A DNA stretch of 64,000 bases from Gammaproteobacteria bacterium (GCA_041395725.1 JAWKZW010000001.1:4972046-5036045); one strand, 5' to 3'. Shown: positions 42,050 through 51,191, numbered from the stretch's first letter. A program made the numbers and translations. The notes: generated by a model from the sequence alone, not told the origin.

Positions 42050-42934
42050 ATGCTGCAGCGAACTGTTGTTTATGCGTTATCCCTGGTAGCGCTTCTCGTT
42101 TCGGGCTTTACCGCAAGCCAGACTCTGAGCACTGCGGAACGCAATGATCTGTTGCTGATGCGCGAGGAAGAAAAGCTGGCAAGGGACGTCTACCAGGTCC
42201 TCTATCAGACCTGGTCCGCCACGGTATTCGGCTCCATCGCCGAGTCCGAGCAGCGCCACTTGGACGCGGTGCTGAACCTGCTCAACTATTTCGGGGTGCC
42301 AGACCCGGCAGCGGGCAATGCCGCTGGCGTATTCAGTAACAGTCAGTTGCAGGCACTTTACGATGCCGCCATCGACTATGGGTCTCAATCGCTTGTCTCG
42401 GCTCTGGAAGTCGGTGTCTATATCGAAGAAACGGATATAACCGATCTGCAGAACGCGATAGCCAGAACCAGCTGGAACAACATCGCCCGGGTCTACGGCA
42501 ACCTGCTGCGCGGCTCCACCAATCACCTGGCCGCTTTTACCAACAACCTGGAGGCCGCTGGCGGCACTCACAATGGCGGCGCCACATTGCCCGGCACTGC
42601 AGTCTATGAACCCATCAGTCAGACCCTGTATGTGCCGGCGATCGATATAGTCATGCCCGATAACAGCCTGGTGGTTCTCGATGCACTGCTGCGGCTGGTG
42701 GAGACTTTTCCCCAGGCCCTGGAGGTGGTCAGTGTCAGTGAAACCAGCAAGCTGCCCTCTGCCGACCACGCCACATTCAGCTTTGACACAGGTACATTGG
42801 AAATTCCGGACCTGGTGGTAGGAAGTAACAAGCTGGATCCGATTGACGATACCCATTACCGCGTAACCCTGCAGTTACTCGACGTCCCGGGTGCCACGCC
42901 GGCCTTCGTGGTAACTGCCCTGACAGCCCTCTGA
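42050..42934 (+). CDS. Exported DUF2202 ferritin-like protein
   Basis: 294 residues with a signal peptide (1-23). Residues about 28-180 form the DUF2202 ferritin-like four-helix bundle: LLLMREEEKLARDVYQVLYQTW, IAESEQRHLDAVLNLLNYFGV, ALEVGVYIEETDITDLQNAI and NNIARVYGNLLRGSTNHLAAF. Glu and His in the first helices are potential metal ligands. A C-terminal extension (about 200-294) is beta-rich (LEIPDLVVGSNKLDPIDDTHYRVTLQLLD). Role unknown; metal or oxygen chemistry is likely from the fold. Confidence 0.88.
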   Translation: MLQRTVVYALSLVALLVSGFTASQTLSTAERNDLLLMREEEKLARDVYQVLYQTWSATVFGSIAESEQRHLDAVLNLLNYFGVPDPAAGNAAGVFSNSQLQALYDAAIDYGSQSLVSALEVGVYIEETDITDLQNAIARTSWNNIARVYGNLLRGSTNHLAAFTNNLEAAGGTHNGGATLPGTAVYEPISQTLYVPAIDIVMPDNSLVVLDALLRLVETFPQALEVVSVSETSKLPSADHATFSFDTGTLEIPDLVVGSNKLDPIDDTHYRVTLQLLDVPGATPAFVVTALTAL

Positions 42935-42963
42935 TCGGAGCTGCGGATTCGCCAGAACAGCGG

Positions 42964-42990
42964 GGAGCCCTGCGTCAACCGCAGGGCTCC
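42964..42990. terminator. Hairpin terminator after the DUF2202 gene
   Basis: GGAGCCCTGCG and CGCAGGGCTCC form an 11-bp perfect stem with a TCAAC loop. A short CTTTTA follows after TGGA rather than a clean T-run, so termination may be weaker than for the 35.3 kb terminator. Confidence 0.65.
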
Positions 42991-43039
42991 TGGACTTTTA
43001 CTGCGCTGCAACGGGTGCCATAGGGTATACTGAGCGACC

Positions 43040-44848
43040 ATGGATGAAGCACAGGAATTATTACAGCAGGTTTTTGGTTATCAGCAGTTCCGCCCTCCCC
43101 AGGACGCCATAATCGAAAAACTGTTGCACGGTAACGATGCCCTGGTGCTGATGCCGACCGGCGGCGGCAAGTCGCTGTGCTATCAGATTCCGGCGCTGCT
43201 GCGGCCCGGCTGCGGCATCGTTATTTCACCATTGATCGCCCTGATGCAGAATCAGGTTGACGCCCTGCGGCTGCTCGGAGTCAGAGCCGCCTTTCTGAAT
43301 TCCACCCTGGATGCCCGGACGGTGCAGGAGATTGAAACCTCTCTGCGCCACGGCGAACTTGACCTGCTCTACATTGCCCCGGAACGGCTGCGCCAGCCCC
43401 GCACCCTCGCCTTGCTGCACGAAATCGACATCGCTCTGTTTGCCATCGACGAAGCGCACTGCGTATCCCAGTGGGGCCATGATTTCCGTGCCGACTACCT
43501 GGAACTGAGCCTGCTCCATGAACAGTTCCCCCAGGTACCCCGCATCGCCCTGACCGCCACCGCCGACGCACGCACCCGGCAGGAGATCATCAACCGGCTG
43601 GACCTCGGTGACGCCAGCCAGTTTATCGCCGGATTTGATCGCCCCAACATCCGCTACCGCATTGCCCTGAAGCAGAATCCGAAACAGCAGCTGCTGCGCT
43701 TTCTGAAGGACGAGCACCCTGGCGATGCCGGGATCGTTTACTGCCTGTCCCGCAACAAGACCGAGGAAACCGCCGACTGGCTGCAGGAGCAGGGCTTCAC
43801 CGCCCTGCCCTATCATGCCGGGCTCGGGGCGGCGACCCGGGCCGCCAACCAGGCCAGGTTTCTGCGAGAGGAAGGGGTAATCGTGGTTGCCACCATCGCG
43901 TTCGGCATGGGCATCGACAAGCCCGATGTCCGCTTCGTAGCCCACCTGGACCTGCCCAAGACGATCGAATCGTACTACCAGGAAACCGGCCGGGCCGGGC
44001 GTGATGGCATGCCCGCCGATGCCTGGCTGATCTATGGCCTGCAGGACGTCATCAAGCTGCGGCAGATGATGGCCGGATCGACGGCAGGCGAAGAACACCG
44101 CCGCGCGGAGCAGCAACGGCTCAGCGCCATGCTGGGCCTGTGTGAGATCACCACCTGCAGGCGCCAGACCCTGTTGAGCTATTTCGGCGAGACCCTGGCC
44201 CAGCCCTGTGGTAACTGCGATACCTGCCTGGAGCCGGTCGCTACCTGGGACGGAACCGAAGCGGCACAGCTGGCGCTCAGCGCCGCCTATCGCACCGGGC
44301 AACGCTTCGGTGTCAATCACCTGATCGATGTGTTGCGCGGGGCGGACGGCGACAAGGTGTTTCAGTTCGACCATCATCGTCTGCCGCTCTATGGCAGGGG
44401 CCAGGATCTGAGCACCAACCAGTGGCGTTCGGTATTCCGGCAGCTGGTGGCACGGGGTTATCTCAGCGTCGACCTGGAGCGCTTCGGCGCCCTGCGTCTG
44501 GAGGCCAGGTGCCGCCCCCTGCTGAGGGGTGAAGAGCAATTGGATCTGCGCCGTGACGCCCACAGGAAGACCGCCCAGAAACGTACCAGAACGCCGCTGC
44601 CTGAAGAAATAGACGTGGCGCTGTGGGAGGCCCTGAGAGACTGCCGGCGCGAGCTTGCGGAAGAACAGGGCATCCCCCCCTACGTCATCTTTCACGACAG
44701 TACGCTGCAGGAAATGTGTACCAGTTTTCCCCAGGATCTGGAGCAGTTCAGCCAGCTCAGCGGGGTGGGCGAACGCAAACTGGAGAAATACGGACCCGCC
44801 TTTCTCCGTGTGCTGCAGCAGTTCCGAAACGGCGCCCTGGTCGACTGA
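43040..44848 (+). CDS. recQ: ATP-dependent DNA helicase RecQ
   Basis: 602 residues. Full RecQ layout: helicase domains with TGGGKSLCYQIPAL (Walker A), DEAHCVSQWGHDFR (Walker B plus aromatic-rich loop), TATADARTR and GMGIDKPDVRFVAH..ESYYQETGRAGRDG; the RQC domain with the four-Cys zinc site (CEITTC..CGNCDTC); and a C-terminal HRDC domain (LWEALRDCRRELAEEQGIPPYVIFHDSTLQEM). RecQ unwinds recombination and replication intermediates. Single gene, downstream of the DUF2202 terminator. Confidence 0.97.
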   Translation: MDEAQELLQQVFGYQQFRPPQDAIIEKLLHGNDALVLMPTGGGKSLCYQIPALLRPGCGIVISPLIALMQNQVDALRLLGVRAAFLNSTLDARTVQEIETSLRHGELDLLYIAPERLRQPRTLALLHEIDIALFAIDEAHCVSQWGHDFRADYLELSLLHEQFPQVPRIALTATADARTRQEIINRLDLGDASQFIAGFDRPNIRYRIALKQNPKQQLLRFLKDEHPGDAGIVYCLSRNKTEETADWLQEQGFTALPYHAGLGAATRAANQARFLREEGVIVVATIAFGMGIDKPDVRFVAHLDLPKTIESYYQETGRAGRDGMPADAWLIYGLQDVIKLRQMMAGSTAGEEHRRAEQQRLSAMLGLCEITTCRRQTLLSYFGETLAQPCGNCDTCLEPVATWDGTEAAQLALSAAYRTGQRFGVNHLIDVLRGADGDKVFQFDHHRLPLYGRGQDLSTNQWRSVFRQLVARGYLSVDLERFGALRLEARCRPLLRGEEQLDLRRDAHRKTAQKRTRTPLPEEIDVALWEALRDCRRELAEEQGIPPYVIFHDSTLQEMCTSFPQDLEQFSQLSGVGERKLEKYGPAFLRVLQQFRNGALVD

Positions 44849-45209
44849 TTCCACCGTCACGGCTCCGGCGCCTGCCTGGTCTCGTACACCGGCTCTGCGC
44901 CGGGGTTATTGCGTCCTGGGCCGGGTCTGAATCCCCGGGCCTGTATCGAGAAATCTCTGCTCGGTTGCCGGCAGGCAACCCCACCCCGGCATGCCCGCAG
45001 CCAAAAGGCGTCCAAACGTTGCTGTGGTCAGATGTGCAGCAACTGCCGGTCTGGCACCGTGCTGGCAAGTCCTTACAATAGCAGGCTGTTGAGAAACGAT
45101 TCGAAGCGGGCTGCAGACAGGGAGTAAAGTGAGTACAACGAGTACAAAGCGCAACGCGGGCCCGCGACCAGGAATGCAGTCAAACACTAACAAGGAGTCA
45201 TCCCTACCC
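44849..45209. other. Intergenic region between recQ and the propeller gene
   Basis: 361 bp to the preferred start of the next gene. It contains, near 45083, a CAGGCTGTTGAGAAACG half-end resembling the MITE-like element at 11174. A GTG at 45129 with a GGGAG 4 nt upstream could start the next protein 27 residues earlier. Confidence 0.45.
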
Positions 45210-46148
45210 ATGATCAGAACCAGTAATCGAGCATTAATCGGACTTTTCACCCTCGTCTCTGCCCCGCTGCTAAGCGCCGTGGCGACCCAGGCAACGGCCC
45301 AGGAATTTCAGGTCGGACAGCCCATCGGGTCGGTCAACGAAGCGGGCGTACGTCTGCCCATGTCGGATAACGTCAAAGTCTACGGCAGCTTTCACTTCTC
45401 CGAGAGCTGCACGTTTGATCCACAGCGTAACCTGATTCTCGCCATGAACAACGGCGAGCGCGGCGATGGTACCGAAAACGATGGCTTTGTCTCTCTCATC
45501 AATCCAGACGGTTCGGTGCATACTCCCAAGTGGATAGGCGTAACCCGCGATGGCCTGGAGCTTCATCACCCGCTGGGCAGCGCAGTCCAGAACGGCGTAC
45601 TTTACACTGTGGACACCGGGCATGTGCGGTCATTCGACCTGGCCAGCGGTCGGCCACTGAAGTCGGTCCCGGTACCTGGCTCGACAATACTCAACGGCAT
45701 CGCTGTGGCAGAGGACGGTACCGTGTACGCCTCCAACACCCGCAATCCGGAAGTCATCTACAAGATCACCGCGGATGACGAGGTATCGGTTTTTGCCGAC
45801 GGCGCGCCGCTGGCAGCCCCCAACGGAGTGGCTATCGATCAGGACGGCAACATCGTGGTTGTCAATATAGGCGACAATGCGGTTATCACCTACAACCCTC
45901 AGGGTGAAGTAGTGCGCACCGAACGAGCGGTTGAGGGTGGCAATGATGGCGTTGTGGTCCTGCCTGACGGCACTAAATACGTGAGCAGCGTCCGCTTCGG
46001 CAGCGTGTCCCGTATTCGTCCCGGCCAGGACCCGGAAATCATCGCATCGGGCATCCCCAGCGCGGCATCCATGTGCTACGACTCGGTACAGAATCAGCTG
46101 GTCATCCCGCTCAACGACAACTTTGCCCTGGCGTTTATTAAACTTTAG
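45210..46148 (+). CDS. Exported SMP-30/gluconolactonase-like beta-propeller protein
   Basis: 312 residues from the ATG at 45210, which gives a normal signal peptide (IRTSNRALIGLFTLVSAPLLSAVATQATAQ); the GTG at 45129 is an alternative with a better ribosome-binding site. The mature part repeats NHL/SMP-30 blades: GIAVAEDGTVYASNTRNPEVIYKI, GVAIDQDGNIVVVNIGDNAVITYN, GVVVLPDGTKYVSSVRFGSVSRI. Such propellers bind metals or sugars and act as lactonases or binding proteins. The final residues overlap the convergent membrane-protein gene by 4 bp. Confidence 0.85.
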   Translation: MIRTSNRALIGLFTLVSAPLLSAVATQATAQEFQVGQPIGSVNEAGVRLPMSDNVKVYGSFHFSESCTFDPQRNLILAMNNGERGDGTENDGFVSLINPDGSVHTPKWIGVTRDGLELHHPLGSAVQNGVLYTVDTGHVRSFDLASGRPLKSVPVPGSTILNGIAVAEDGTVYASNTRNPEVIYKITADDEVSVFADGAPLAAPNGVAIDQDGNIVVVNIGDNAVITYNPQGEVVRTERAVEGGNDGVVVLPDGTKYVSSVRFGSVSRIRPGQDPEIIASGIPSAASMCYDSVQNQLVIPLNDNFALAFIKL

Positions 46149-46522
46149 AGGAACGCCAGTACGGCAAAACCGATAAAGTTTATCAGCAGTCCGACGCCGA
46201 GACGCTTTGCAGGGACCTGGTCATTGAGTGACAACGCAATGGCCAGGCCCACGCCGGCGAGCAGAAACTGAAAAATCGCTGCCAGGTAAACAAGCACCAG
46301 CCCCAGAAGACTCACCAGACTCATTGCACCCCGCTGGCTGTCGAACGCCTCGTATCCCAGGTAAAACCGCACCTGGTCTGCCGCTTCCAGCAACAAGGCC
46401 CCACCCAGCACAACCCAGGCAAGAATCAGCGCCAGACGGCTCAACCTGTCAAGTGGAAGGTTACCGGGCGACCTGTTGCCGACATCGGGAATTCGAGCCT
46501 TACTGGAATTATCGGCACCCAT
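46145..46522 (-). CDS. Small membrane protein of unknown function
   Basis: 125 residues with three hydrophobic segments (LSRLALILAWVVLGGALLLEA; AMSLVSLLGLVLVYLAAIFQFLLAGVGLAIAL; LGVGLLINFIGFAVLAFL). No family recognised. It is downstream of the FMO/GST genes on the same strand with 64 bp between. Confidence 0.7.
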   Translation of the reverse strand: MGADNSSKARIPDVGNRSPGNLPLDRLSRLALILAWVVLGGALLLEAADQVRFYLGYEAFDSQRGAMSLVSLLGLVLVYLAAIFQFLLAGVGLAIALSLNDQVPAKRLGVGLLINFIGFAVLAFL

Positions 46523-46586
46523 TACAGCGGACAGCTGACGGGTGGAAAGGGGTGGATGTTCATAGCGCGAAATCTCCTGCGGGCCA

Positions 46587-48050
46587 TCAGCTGAACTTTA
46601 ACACGCCGTCATCGGCCAGCCCTTTCTTCATCAGCTTGCGATCCAGGAGATAATCCTGGGTATTGCGCCAGGGCAGATGTTCACCCTGCCGGGGGAACTC
46701 CTGCAGGCCACGCTGTATATAACCCGGCGTGAAATCCTCGATCCAGGGCATGGCCGGCATGGCTTTTTCTGCCTCGGACAAACACGGCACGAATCGTTTG
46801 GTAGCAGTTTCATCCATACGCTGAAACATCTGGCAGACAAAACGGGAAGTCAGATCGGCCCGCAGCGTCCAGGATGCGTTGATGTAGCCAAACGTCCACA
46901 CCAGATTAGGGATACCTGACACCATCATTCCCTGATAGGTAAAATGATCAGCGAAGTTGATTTTTTCATCGCCAGCATAAAACTCCACACCACCGTACAA
47001 CTGTAACTCCAGGCCGGTAGCGGTAACGAGGATATCCGCCTCCACCAGCTCGCCGGACTTCATCCTCACGCCCTGCCCGGTCACATGCTCGATCTCACCG
47101 GTCACCACCCTGGCCTTTCCCGACTTGATCGCTTCGAACAGGTCAGCATCCGGTACCACGCACAGGCGCTGATCCCAGGGATTATAGCGGGGCGTAAAAT
47201 CTGTCTCGACGGGATAGTCCTCACCCAGTTCCTTTCTGATCATTTTCAGGAGCAGTTCGCGCATTTTCTGCGGTTTGCTGCGCGAGCGCTTATAGACGTA
47301 ATTCTGCAGGCGGATGTTGAGCCCGCGTATCAGGCGATAGGCAAACTTTTCCGGCAGCATCCTGTTCAATATCCTGGCCAGGCGATCCTCTGCGGGCCGG
47401 GAAACAATCCAGGTGGGTGAGCGCTGGATCATGGTCACCTGGCCAGCCTGACCGGCCATTGCCGGCACGAGGGTCACGGCCGTCGCGCCACTGCCAATCA
47501 CGGCGACCCGCTTCCCCCCATAGTCGAAATTTTCCGGCCAGTGCTGGGGATGCACCACGGGGCCCTCAAACGCTTCAATTCCCGGAATCCTGGCCGGGTA
47601 GCCATGTTCGTAATTGTAATAACCGCTGCACATGAACAGCACCCGGGTCCGAAATTCCACTTCCCGTCCGTCCCCATCCTGGGCGGTGACAATCCATAAA
47701 GTCCTGGCATCATTCCACTGCGCCTTCGTCACCCGGTAACCAAAGCGGATATGCTTACCAACCCGGTATTCCTCCACCGCCTCCTGCAGATAGGCCTTGA
47801 TGGAGGGGCCATCGGCAAGCGCTTTGGATCCAGTCCAGGGCTTGAATTCGAAGCCAAAAGTAAACATGTCGCTGTCGGAGCGGATGCCCGGGTAGCGAAA
47901 CAGGTCCCAGGTGCCCCCGATATCCTGTCTCGCCTCCAGAATGGAATACGCCTTGTCAGGGCAATGATGCTGCAGATGACAGGCGGCACTGATACCGGAA
48001 ATCCCGGCGCCCACGATAAGCAGATCCAGTATGGGTTTGTTCTCTGACAA
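46587..48050 (-). CDS. Flavin-containing monooxygenase (Baeyer-Villiger type)
   Basis: 487 residues from a TTG at 48050 with AGGAG 5 nt upstream; the frame overlaps the GST stop slightly upstream, so a GTG at 48056 (GTGA overlap) is the alternative. FAD site: LIVGAGISGISAACHL. NADPH site: VAVIGSGATAVTLVPAMA. The BVMO-type fingerprint FEGPVVHPQHWP lies between the two, and GGTWDLFRYPGIRSDSDMFTFGF is typical. Such enzymes insert oxygen next to a carbonyl or oxidise S or N. The pairing with a GST gene suggests detoxification or a specific catabolic step, but the substrate is unknown. Confidence 0.92.
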   Translation of the reverse strand: MSENKPILDLLIVGAGISGISAACHLQHHCPDKAYSILEARQDIGGTWDLFRYPGIRSDSDMFTFGFEFKPWTGSKALADGPSIKAYLQEAVEEYRVGKHIRFGYRVTKAQWNDARTLWIVTAQDGDGREVEFRTRVLFMCSGYYNYEHGYPARIPGIEAFEGPVVHPQHWPENFDYGGKRVAVIGSGATAVTLVPAMAGQAGQVTMIQRSPTWIVSRPAEDRLARILNRMLPEKFAYRLIRGLNIRLQNYVYKRSRSKPQKMRELLLKMIRKELGEDYPVETDFTPRYNPWDQRLCVVPDADLFEAIKSGKARVVTGEIEHVTGQGVRMKSGELVEADILVTATGLELQLYGGVEFYAGDEKINFADHFTYQGMMVSGIPNLVWTFGYINASWTLRADLTSRFVCQMFQRMDETATKRFVPCLSEAEKAMPAMPWIEDFTPGYIQRGLQEFPRQGEHLPWRNTQDYLLDRKLMKKGLADDGVLKFS

Positions 48051-48052
48051 GG

Positions 48053-48895
48053 TCACTCCTGGCGATAATCCCGATAGAGATTCAGGCTCCACTGCAGGCA
48101 GGGACGCAAGGCCCAGCTTTCGCAGTCCAGCGCCACATTGGGTGGCAATTCCAGTTGCCTGTAGGTGGGATGCTGCTCCGGTCTTACCAGAGGCGCCAGC
48201 AGACTGGCAGCGGCCATGTCCACGCGGGAGAAGTGATCCCCGGTGAGAAACGGTCTGCCGTCAGCGAGCAGTCCGTCCAGCCAGTCCAGCTCCTGTTCCA
48301 GGATCTGTCGCGACTGCAGCCCCTGCATACTGCCCAGGTCCATGCGCTCGATCATGATCCTGCGCACCGCCCCCCAGGCCAGTTCCAGATACAGTTTGGG
48401 AAAGCCGGACAGATCCGCGGCGAAAACGGCTTTCACGGTCCGCGGGTATTCAATGAGCGCTTCCGAGTAGAAGTAGCGCCTGATATGCACACCCAGCACA
48501 TCGTCCAGGCGCTTTTCAATCTGCCGCCCCTCGCGCTGAAGCCGTACCTTCTCATCCCCCGCTGCGAAATCTGTATGCGCACTTGAATGCCGGTACTCCT
48601 CCGGCGTTGAATTCCGGCCTGGATTGAGCGTTGGCGCGCCACCGGTACGATTGCTTTCTGCCCAGTCGAGAATGGCTGACGAGCCCTGCTGCAGAGTTTT
48701 ACCTGCCAGCAGTATCGGAACTGAACTGTACCTGGCGCCGAGTTTTTTCGCGGTACGACGATGCAGGCCTGGCGCGAGATACTTCAACCGATAGGAAATG
48801 CCTGCCCGGTCCAGGGCCCAGCGCGCCTTCTCACAGTAGTGGGATATCGCGAAAACGAACAAGGTTGGTGAAGTGTTTTCAGTGCTGTCTGGCAT
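48053..48895 (-). CDS. Glutathione S-transferase-like protein
   Basis: 280 residues. The N-terminal thioredoxin-fold domain is seen in LFVFAISHYCEKARWALDRAGISYRLKYLAPGLHRRTAKKL, with VPILLAGKTLQQGSSAILDWAE as the glutathione cis-Pro region. The C-terminal helical domain includes RQILEQELDWLDGLLADGRPFLTGDHFSRVDMAAASLLAPL. Both are GST hallmarks; CEKARW places the Cys where many GSTs have a Ser, Cys or Tyr. Its stop is 2 bp from the FMO start, so the two are translated together. Confidence 0.9.
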   Translation of the reverse strand: MPDSTENTSPTLFVFAISHYCEKARWALDRAGISYRLKYLAPGLHRRTAKKLGARYSSVPILLAGKTLQQGSSAILDWAESNRTGGAPTLNPGRNSTPEEYRHSSAHTDFAAGDEKVRLQREGRQIEKRLDDVLGVHIRRYFYSEALIEYPRTVKAVFAADLSGFPKLYLELAWGAVRRIMIERMDLGSMQGLQSRQILEQELDWLDGLLADGRPFLTGDHFSRVDMAAASLLAPLVRPEQHPTYRQLELPPNVALDCESWALRPCLQWSLNLYRDYRQE

Positions 48896-49264
48896 GGACT
48901 ATTGGAACCCGGTGTTGCCGGCACCCTGTCAGTTCTGACGGAGTCGGACTTATCTGTAGTTGTTTTTGTTGTTAGTGTTGTAGCCTCGGCTCCTCGCATT
49001 AAGGAATCTTTGCGCACGGCCTTCCCGGCGCAAGCCTATCAGGCGCCGCAGAGAACTGTCGTCCGCGGCGCAGCACCCCTAACTGACCAAGCCCCCACAA
49101 CAGCACGGGGACACCGGTAAGATTAGCGCGACATACGGGATAGCCGAAGACCTGCCAAGTTTAACAGCCTCCTCGCTGGACAAGAAATTAAAGCTGTTCC
49201 TGGTAAATTCAAAACCCCTATAATTCCGCCTTAAGTCACTATAATCCCACTCTCTGGTTTTTTC
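48896..49264. other. Intergenic region between divergent GST and aguA genes
   Basis: 369 bp with no credible gene. It includes the probable aguA promoter (49219-49245). aguA has no recognisable ribosome-binding site; its ATG follows a CTCTGGTTTTTTC tract. Confidence 0.5.
49219..49245 (+). promoter_or_regulatory. Candidate aguA promoter, two TATAAT hexamers
   Basis: Perfect TATAAT at 49219-49224 and 49240-49245, 41 and 20 bp before the aguA ATG. No strong -35 is seen at the right distance from either. If the nearer one is used, the leader would be very short. Confidence 0.35.
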
Positions 49265-50257
49265 ATGTCCAACGAATCGACAACTTTGACCATTCCTGCG
49301 GAATGGTCCCACCACAAAGTACTCTGGACCGCATGGCCTTCCCACGAAACGCTCTGGCAGGAGAATCTGGCAGGCGCCCGGGAAGAAGTGGCGAACATGG
49401 TCCGTGCCCTCGCCTCGGGCGAACCGATCAGGGTGCTGGCCTGTGGCGACGAGGCGATGGCGTCGGCGACAGCAGCGATCGGCTATGAGGCGGAAATATT
49501 GCCGGCGCGCTTCGGCGACATCTGGCTGCGTGACACGGGACCTATTTTTGCCCTCACAGCGCAGGGTAGCATCGCCCTGCGATTCAGAAATAACGGCTGG
49601 GGTGGCAAGTACCGCCTGCCGGGTGATGACAGCGTGGGCGACGAAGTGGCGAAAGCGGCTGGCGTCGAACCTTTGCATTTCGATTTCGTGCTGGAGGGCG
49701 GGGCGCTGGAGCACAACGGTAACGGTGTAGTGCTTACCACGCGCCAGTGCCTGCTGAACCCCAATCGAAATGGCGACTGGAGCCAGGCTCGCGCGGAGCA
49801 GGCTTTGCAGCAGGCACTCAATTGCAAGCAGGTCCTGTGGCTTGAGGACGGCCTGCTGAACGACCATACTGACGGCCATGTGGATAATCTGGCCCGCTTT
49901 GTCGACAGCAACAGCGTGGTGTGTCAGTCCGCCAGTGGCAGGAGTGACCCGAACGCCGGACTGTATGACACCCTGTATAAAGCGCTGCGAGGAATGGGCC
50001 TGAACGTGCATCAAATCCCCTCACCGGGTCGCATCGATGATACGGAGGGTGAGCCGATGCCGGCCTCGCACATGAATTTTATTATCGGTAACGAAACAGT
50101 GGTCATGCCGGTCTACGAAGACCATTACAGCCCGCAGGCTGTGGCTGATTTACAACGGCTGTTTCCCAGGCATAAAGTAGTGGGCCTGCCCTCCCGCCAC
50201 CTGTTAACCGGGGGCGGCTCGTTTCACTGTATTACCCAGCAGGAACCGGAATTATGA
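49265..50257 (+). CDS. aguA: Agmatine deiminase
   Basis: 330 residues. It hydrolyses agmatine to N-carbamoylputrescine and ammonia. Family features: WTAWPSHETLW at the start, FGDIWLRDTGPIFAL, FRNNGWGGKY, EGGALEHNGNG, the LLNDHTDGHVDNLARF motif with catalytic His, and the nucleophile Cys322 in GGGSFHCITQQ at the end. It overlaps aguB by 4 bp (ATGA), and together they make putrescine from agmatine. Confidence 0.96.
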   Translation: MSNESTTLTIPAEWSHHKVLWTAWPSHETLWQENLAGAREEVANMVRALASGEPIRVLACGDEAMASATAAIGYEAEILPARFGDIWLRDTGPIFALTAQGSIALRFRNNGWGGKYRLPGDDSVGDEVAKAAGVEPLHFDFVLEGGALEHNGNGVVLTTRQCLLNPNRNGDWSQARAEQALQQALNCKQVLWLEDGLLNDHTDGHVDNLARFVDSNSVVCQSASGRSDPNAGLYDTLYKALRGMGLNVHQIPSPGRIDDTEGEPMPASHMNFIIGNETVVMPVYEDHYSPQAVADLQRLFPRHKVVGLPSRHLLTGGGSFHCITQQEPEL

Positions 50258-51108
50258 CCAAAGCGCCAAGAGGCATTCTGACCATCGCCGCCATCCAGAC
50301 CGCCTACGGTGAAGACATGGCGGACAATATCGCCCGCACCATCCGTTTTATCGAGCAGGCGGCGCAACTGGGTGCCCAGGTGATATTGCCTTCCGAACTT
50401 TTTCAGGGGCCCTACTTCTGCACTACCCAGGACGAGCGCTGGTTTGATACCGCCTTTCCGGCGACCTCACACCCTTGTGTCGTTCAGCTGCAACCGGTCG
50501 CCAAGGCGCTAAAGGTTGCCATCCCTGTCTCTATTTTTGAACGGGACGGCCAGAATACATTCAACAGCGTGGTGATGCTGGATCACACCGGACAGGTTAT
50601 GGGGGTCTATCGCAAGAGCCATATCCCCGACGGCCCCGGTTACCAGGAAAAATACTATTTCCGCCCCGGCGACAGCGGTTTCAAGGTATGGCCAACCATT
50701 TATGGCAATATCGGCGTTGGTATCTGCTGGGACCAATGGTTTCCGGAGACTGCCCGTCAGTTGATGCTTCGGGGCGCCGACATCCTGTTGTTTCCAACTG
50801 CCATCGGATCAGAGCCACACGACAGCTCGCTGGATACCGCTGCCCCCTGGCGCCGGGCCATGCAGGGCCATGCGGTCTCGAATGTGGTGCCGGTCGTGGC
50901 CGCCAATCGAATCGGCACTGAAATCGGCCTGGGAGCCCCGCAAACCTTCTATGGTCATTCATTCATAGCGGATCATCGGGGAGACCTGGTACAGTCTTTT
51001 GGCGCCGACGAAGAGGGCGTGCTGGTCCATGGTTTTGATTTGGATTTTCTCACTACCCACCGCAGTGCCTGGGGATTTTTCCGTGACCGCCGTGAAGACC
51101 TTTACTAG
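50254..51108 (+). CDS. aguB: N-carbamoylputrescine amidase
   Basis: 284 residues, nitrilase superfamily. Catalytic Glu48 (LPSELFQGPYF), Lys121 (YRKSHIPDGPGY) and Cys158 (GVGICWDQWFPE) are all present, with the aguB-typical QEKYYFRPGDSGFKVW and GAPQTFYGHSFIADHRGD. It splits N-carbamoylputrescine to putrescine, CO2 and ammonia, completing the agmatine route. The ATG overlaps the aguA stop. A long hairpin starts at its stop codon. Confidence 0.96.
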   Translation: MTKAPRGILTIAAIQTAYGEDMADNIARTIRFIEQAAQLGAQVILPSELFQGPYFCTTQDERWFDTAFPATSHPCVVQLQPVAKALKVAIPVSIFERDGQNTFNSVVMLDHTGQVMGVYRKSHIPDGPGYQEKYYFRPGDSGFKVWPTIYGNIGVGICWDQWFPETARQLMLRGADILLFPTAIGSEPHDSSLDTAAPWRRAMQGHAVSNVVPVVAANRIGTEIGLGAPQTFYGHSFIADHRGDLVQSFGADEEGVLVHGFDLDFLTTHRSAWGFFRDRREDLY

Positions 51109-51160
51109 TGTCCTGTCCGGTTAATTCGTTGCATTTCGGCGAATTAACCGGACAGGACAC
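51108..51160. repeat. Perfect 21-bp inverted repeat after aguB
   Basis: Arms 51108-51128 and 51140-51160 are perfect inverted complements around an 11-nt loop (begins GTGTCCTGTCCGG). It begins in the aguB stop codon. The length and perfection suggest a transposon-derived palindrome or a transcription barrier rather than a normal terminator; no T-run follows. Confidence 0.8.
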
Positions 51161-51162
51161 CA

Positions 51163-51191
51163 GGAAGCCTCTGATCAATTACCACAACGCC
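51163..51191. repeat. Half-copy of dispersed repeat family A
   Basis: GGAAGCCTCTGATCAATTACC followed by ACAACGC matches the family consensus, directly after the 21-bp palindrome and before glcB. No second arm. Confidence 0.6.

Noticed and set aside
43226..44860. 544-codon frame antisense to recQ
   Set aside because: Shadow of recQ, which has all helicase, zinc and HRDC motifs.
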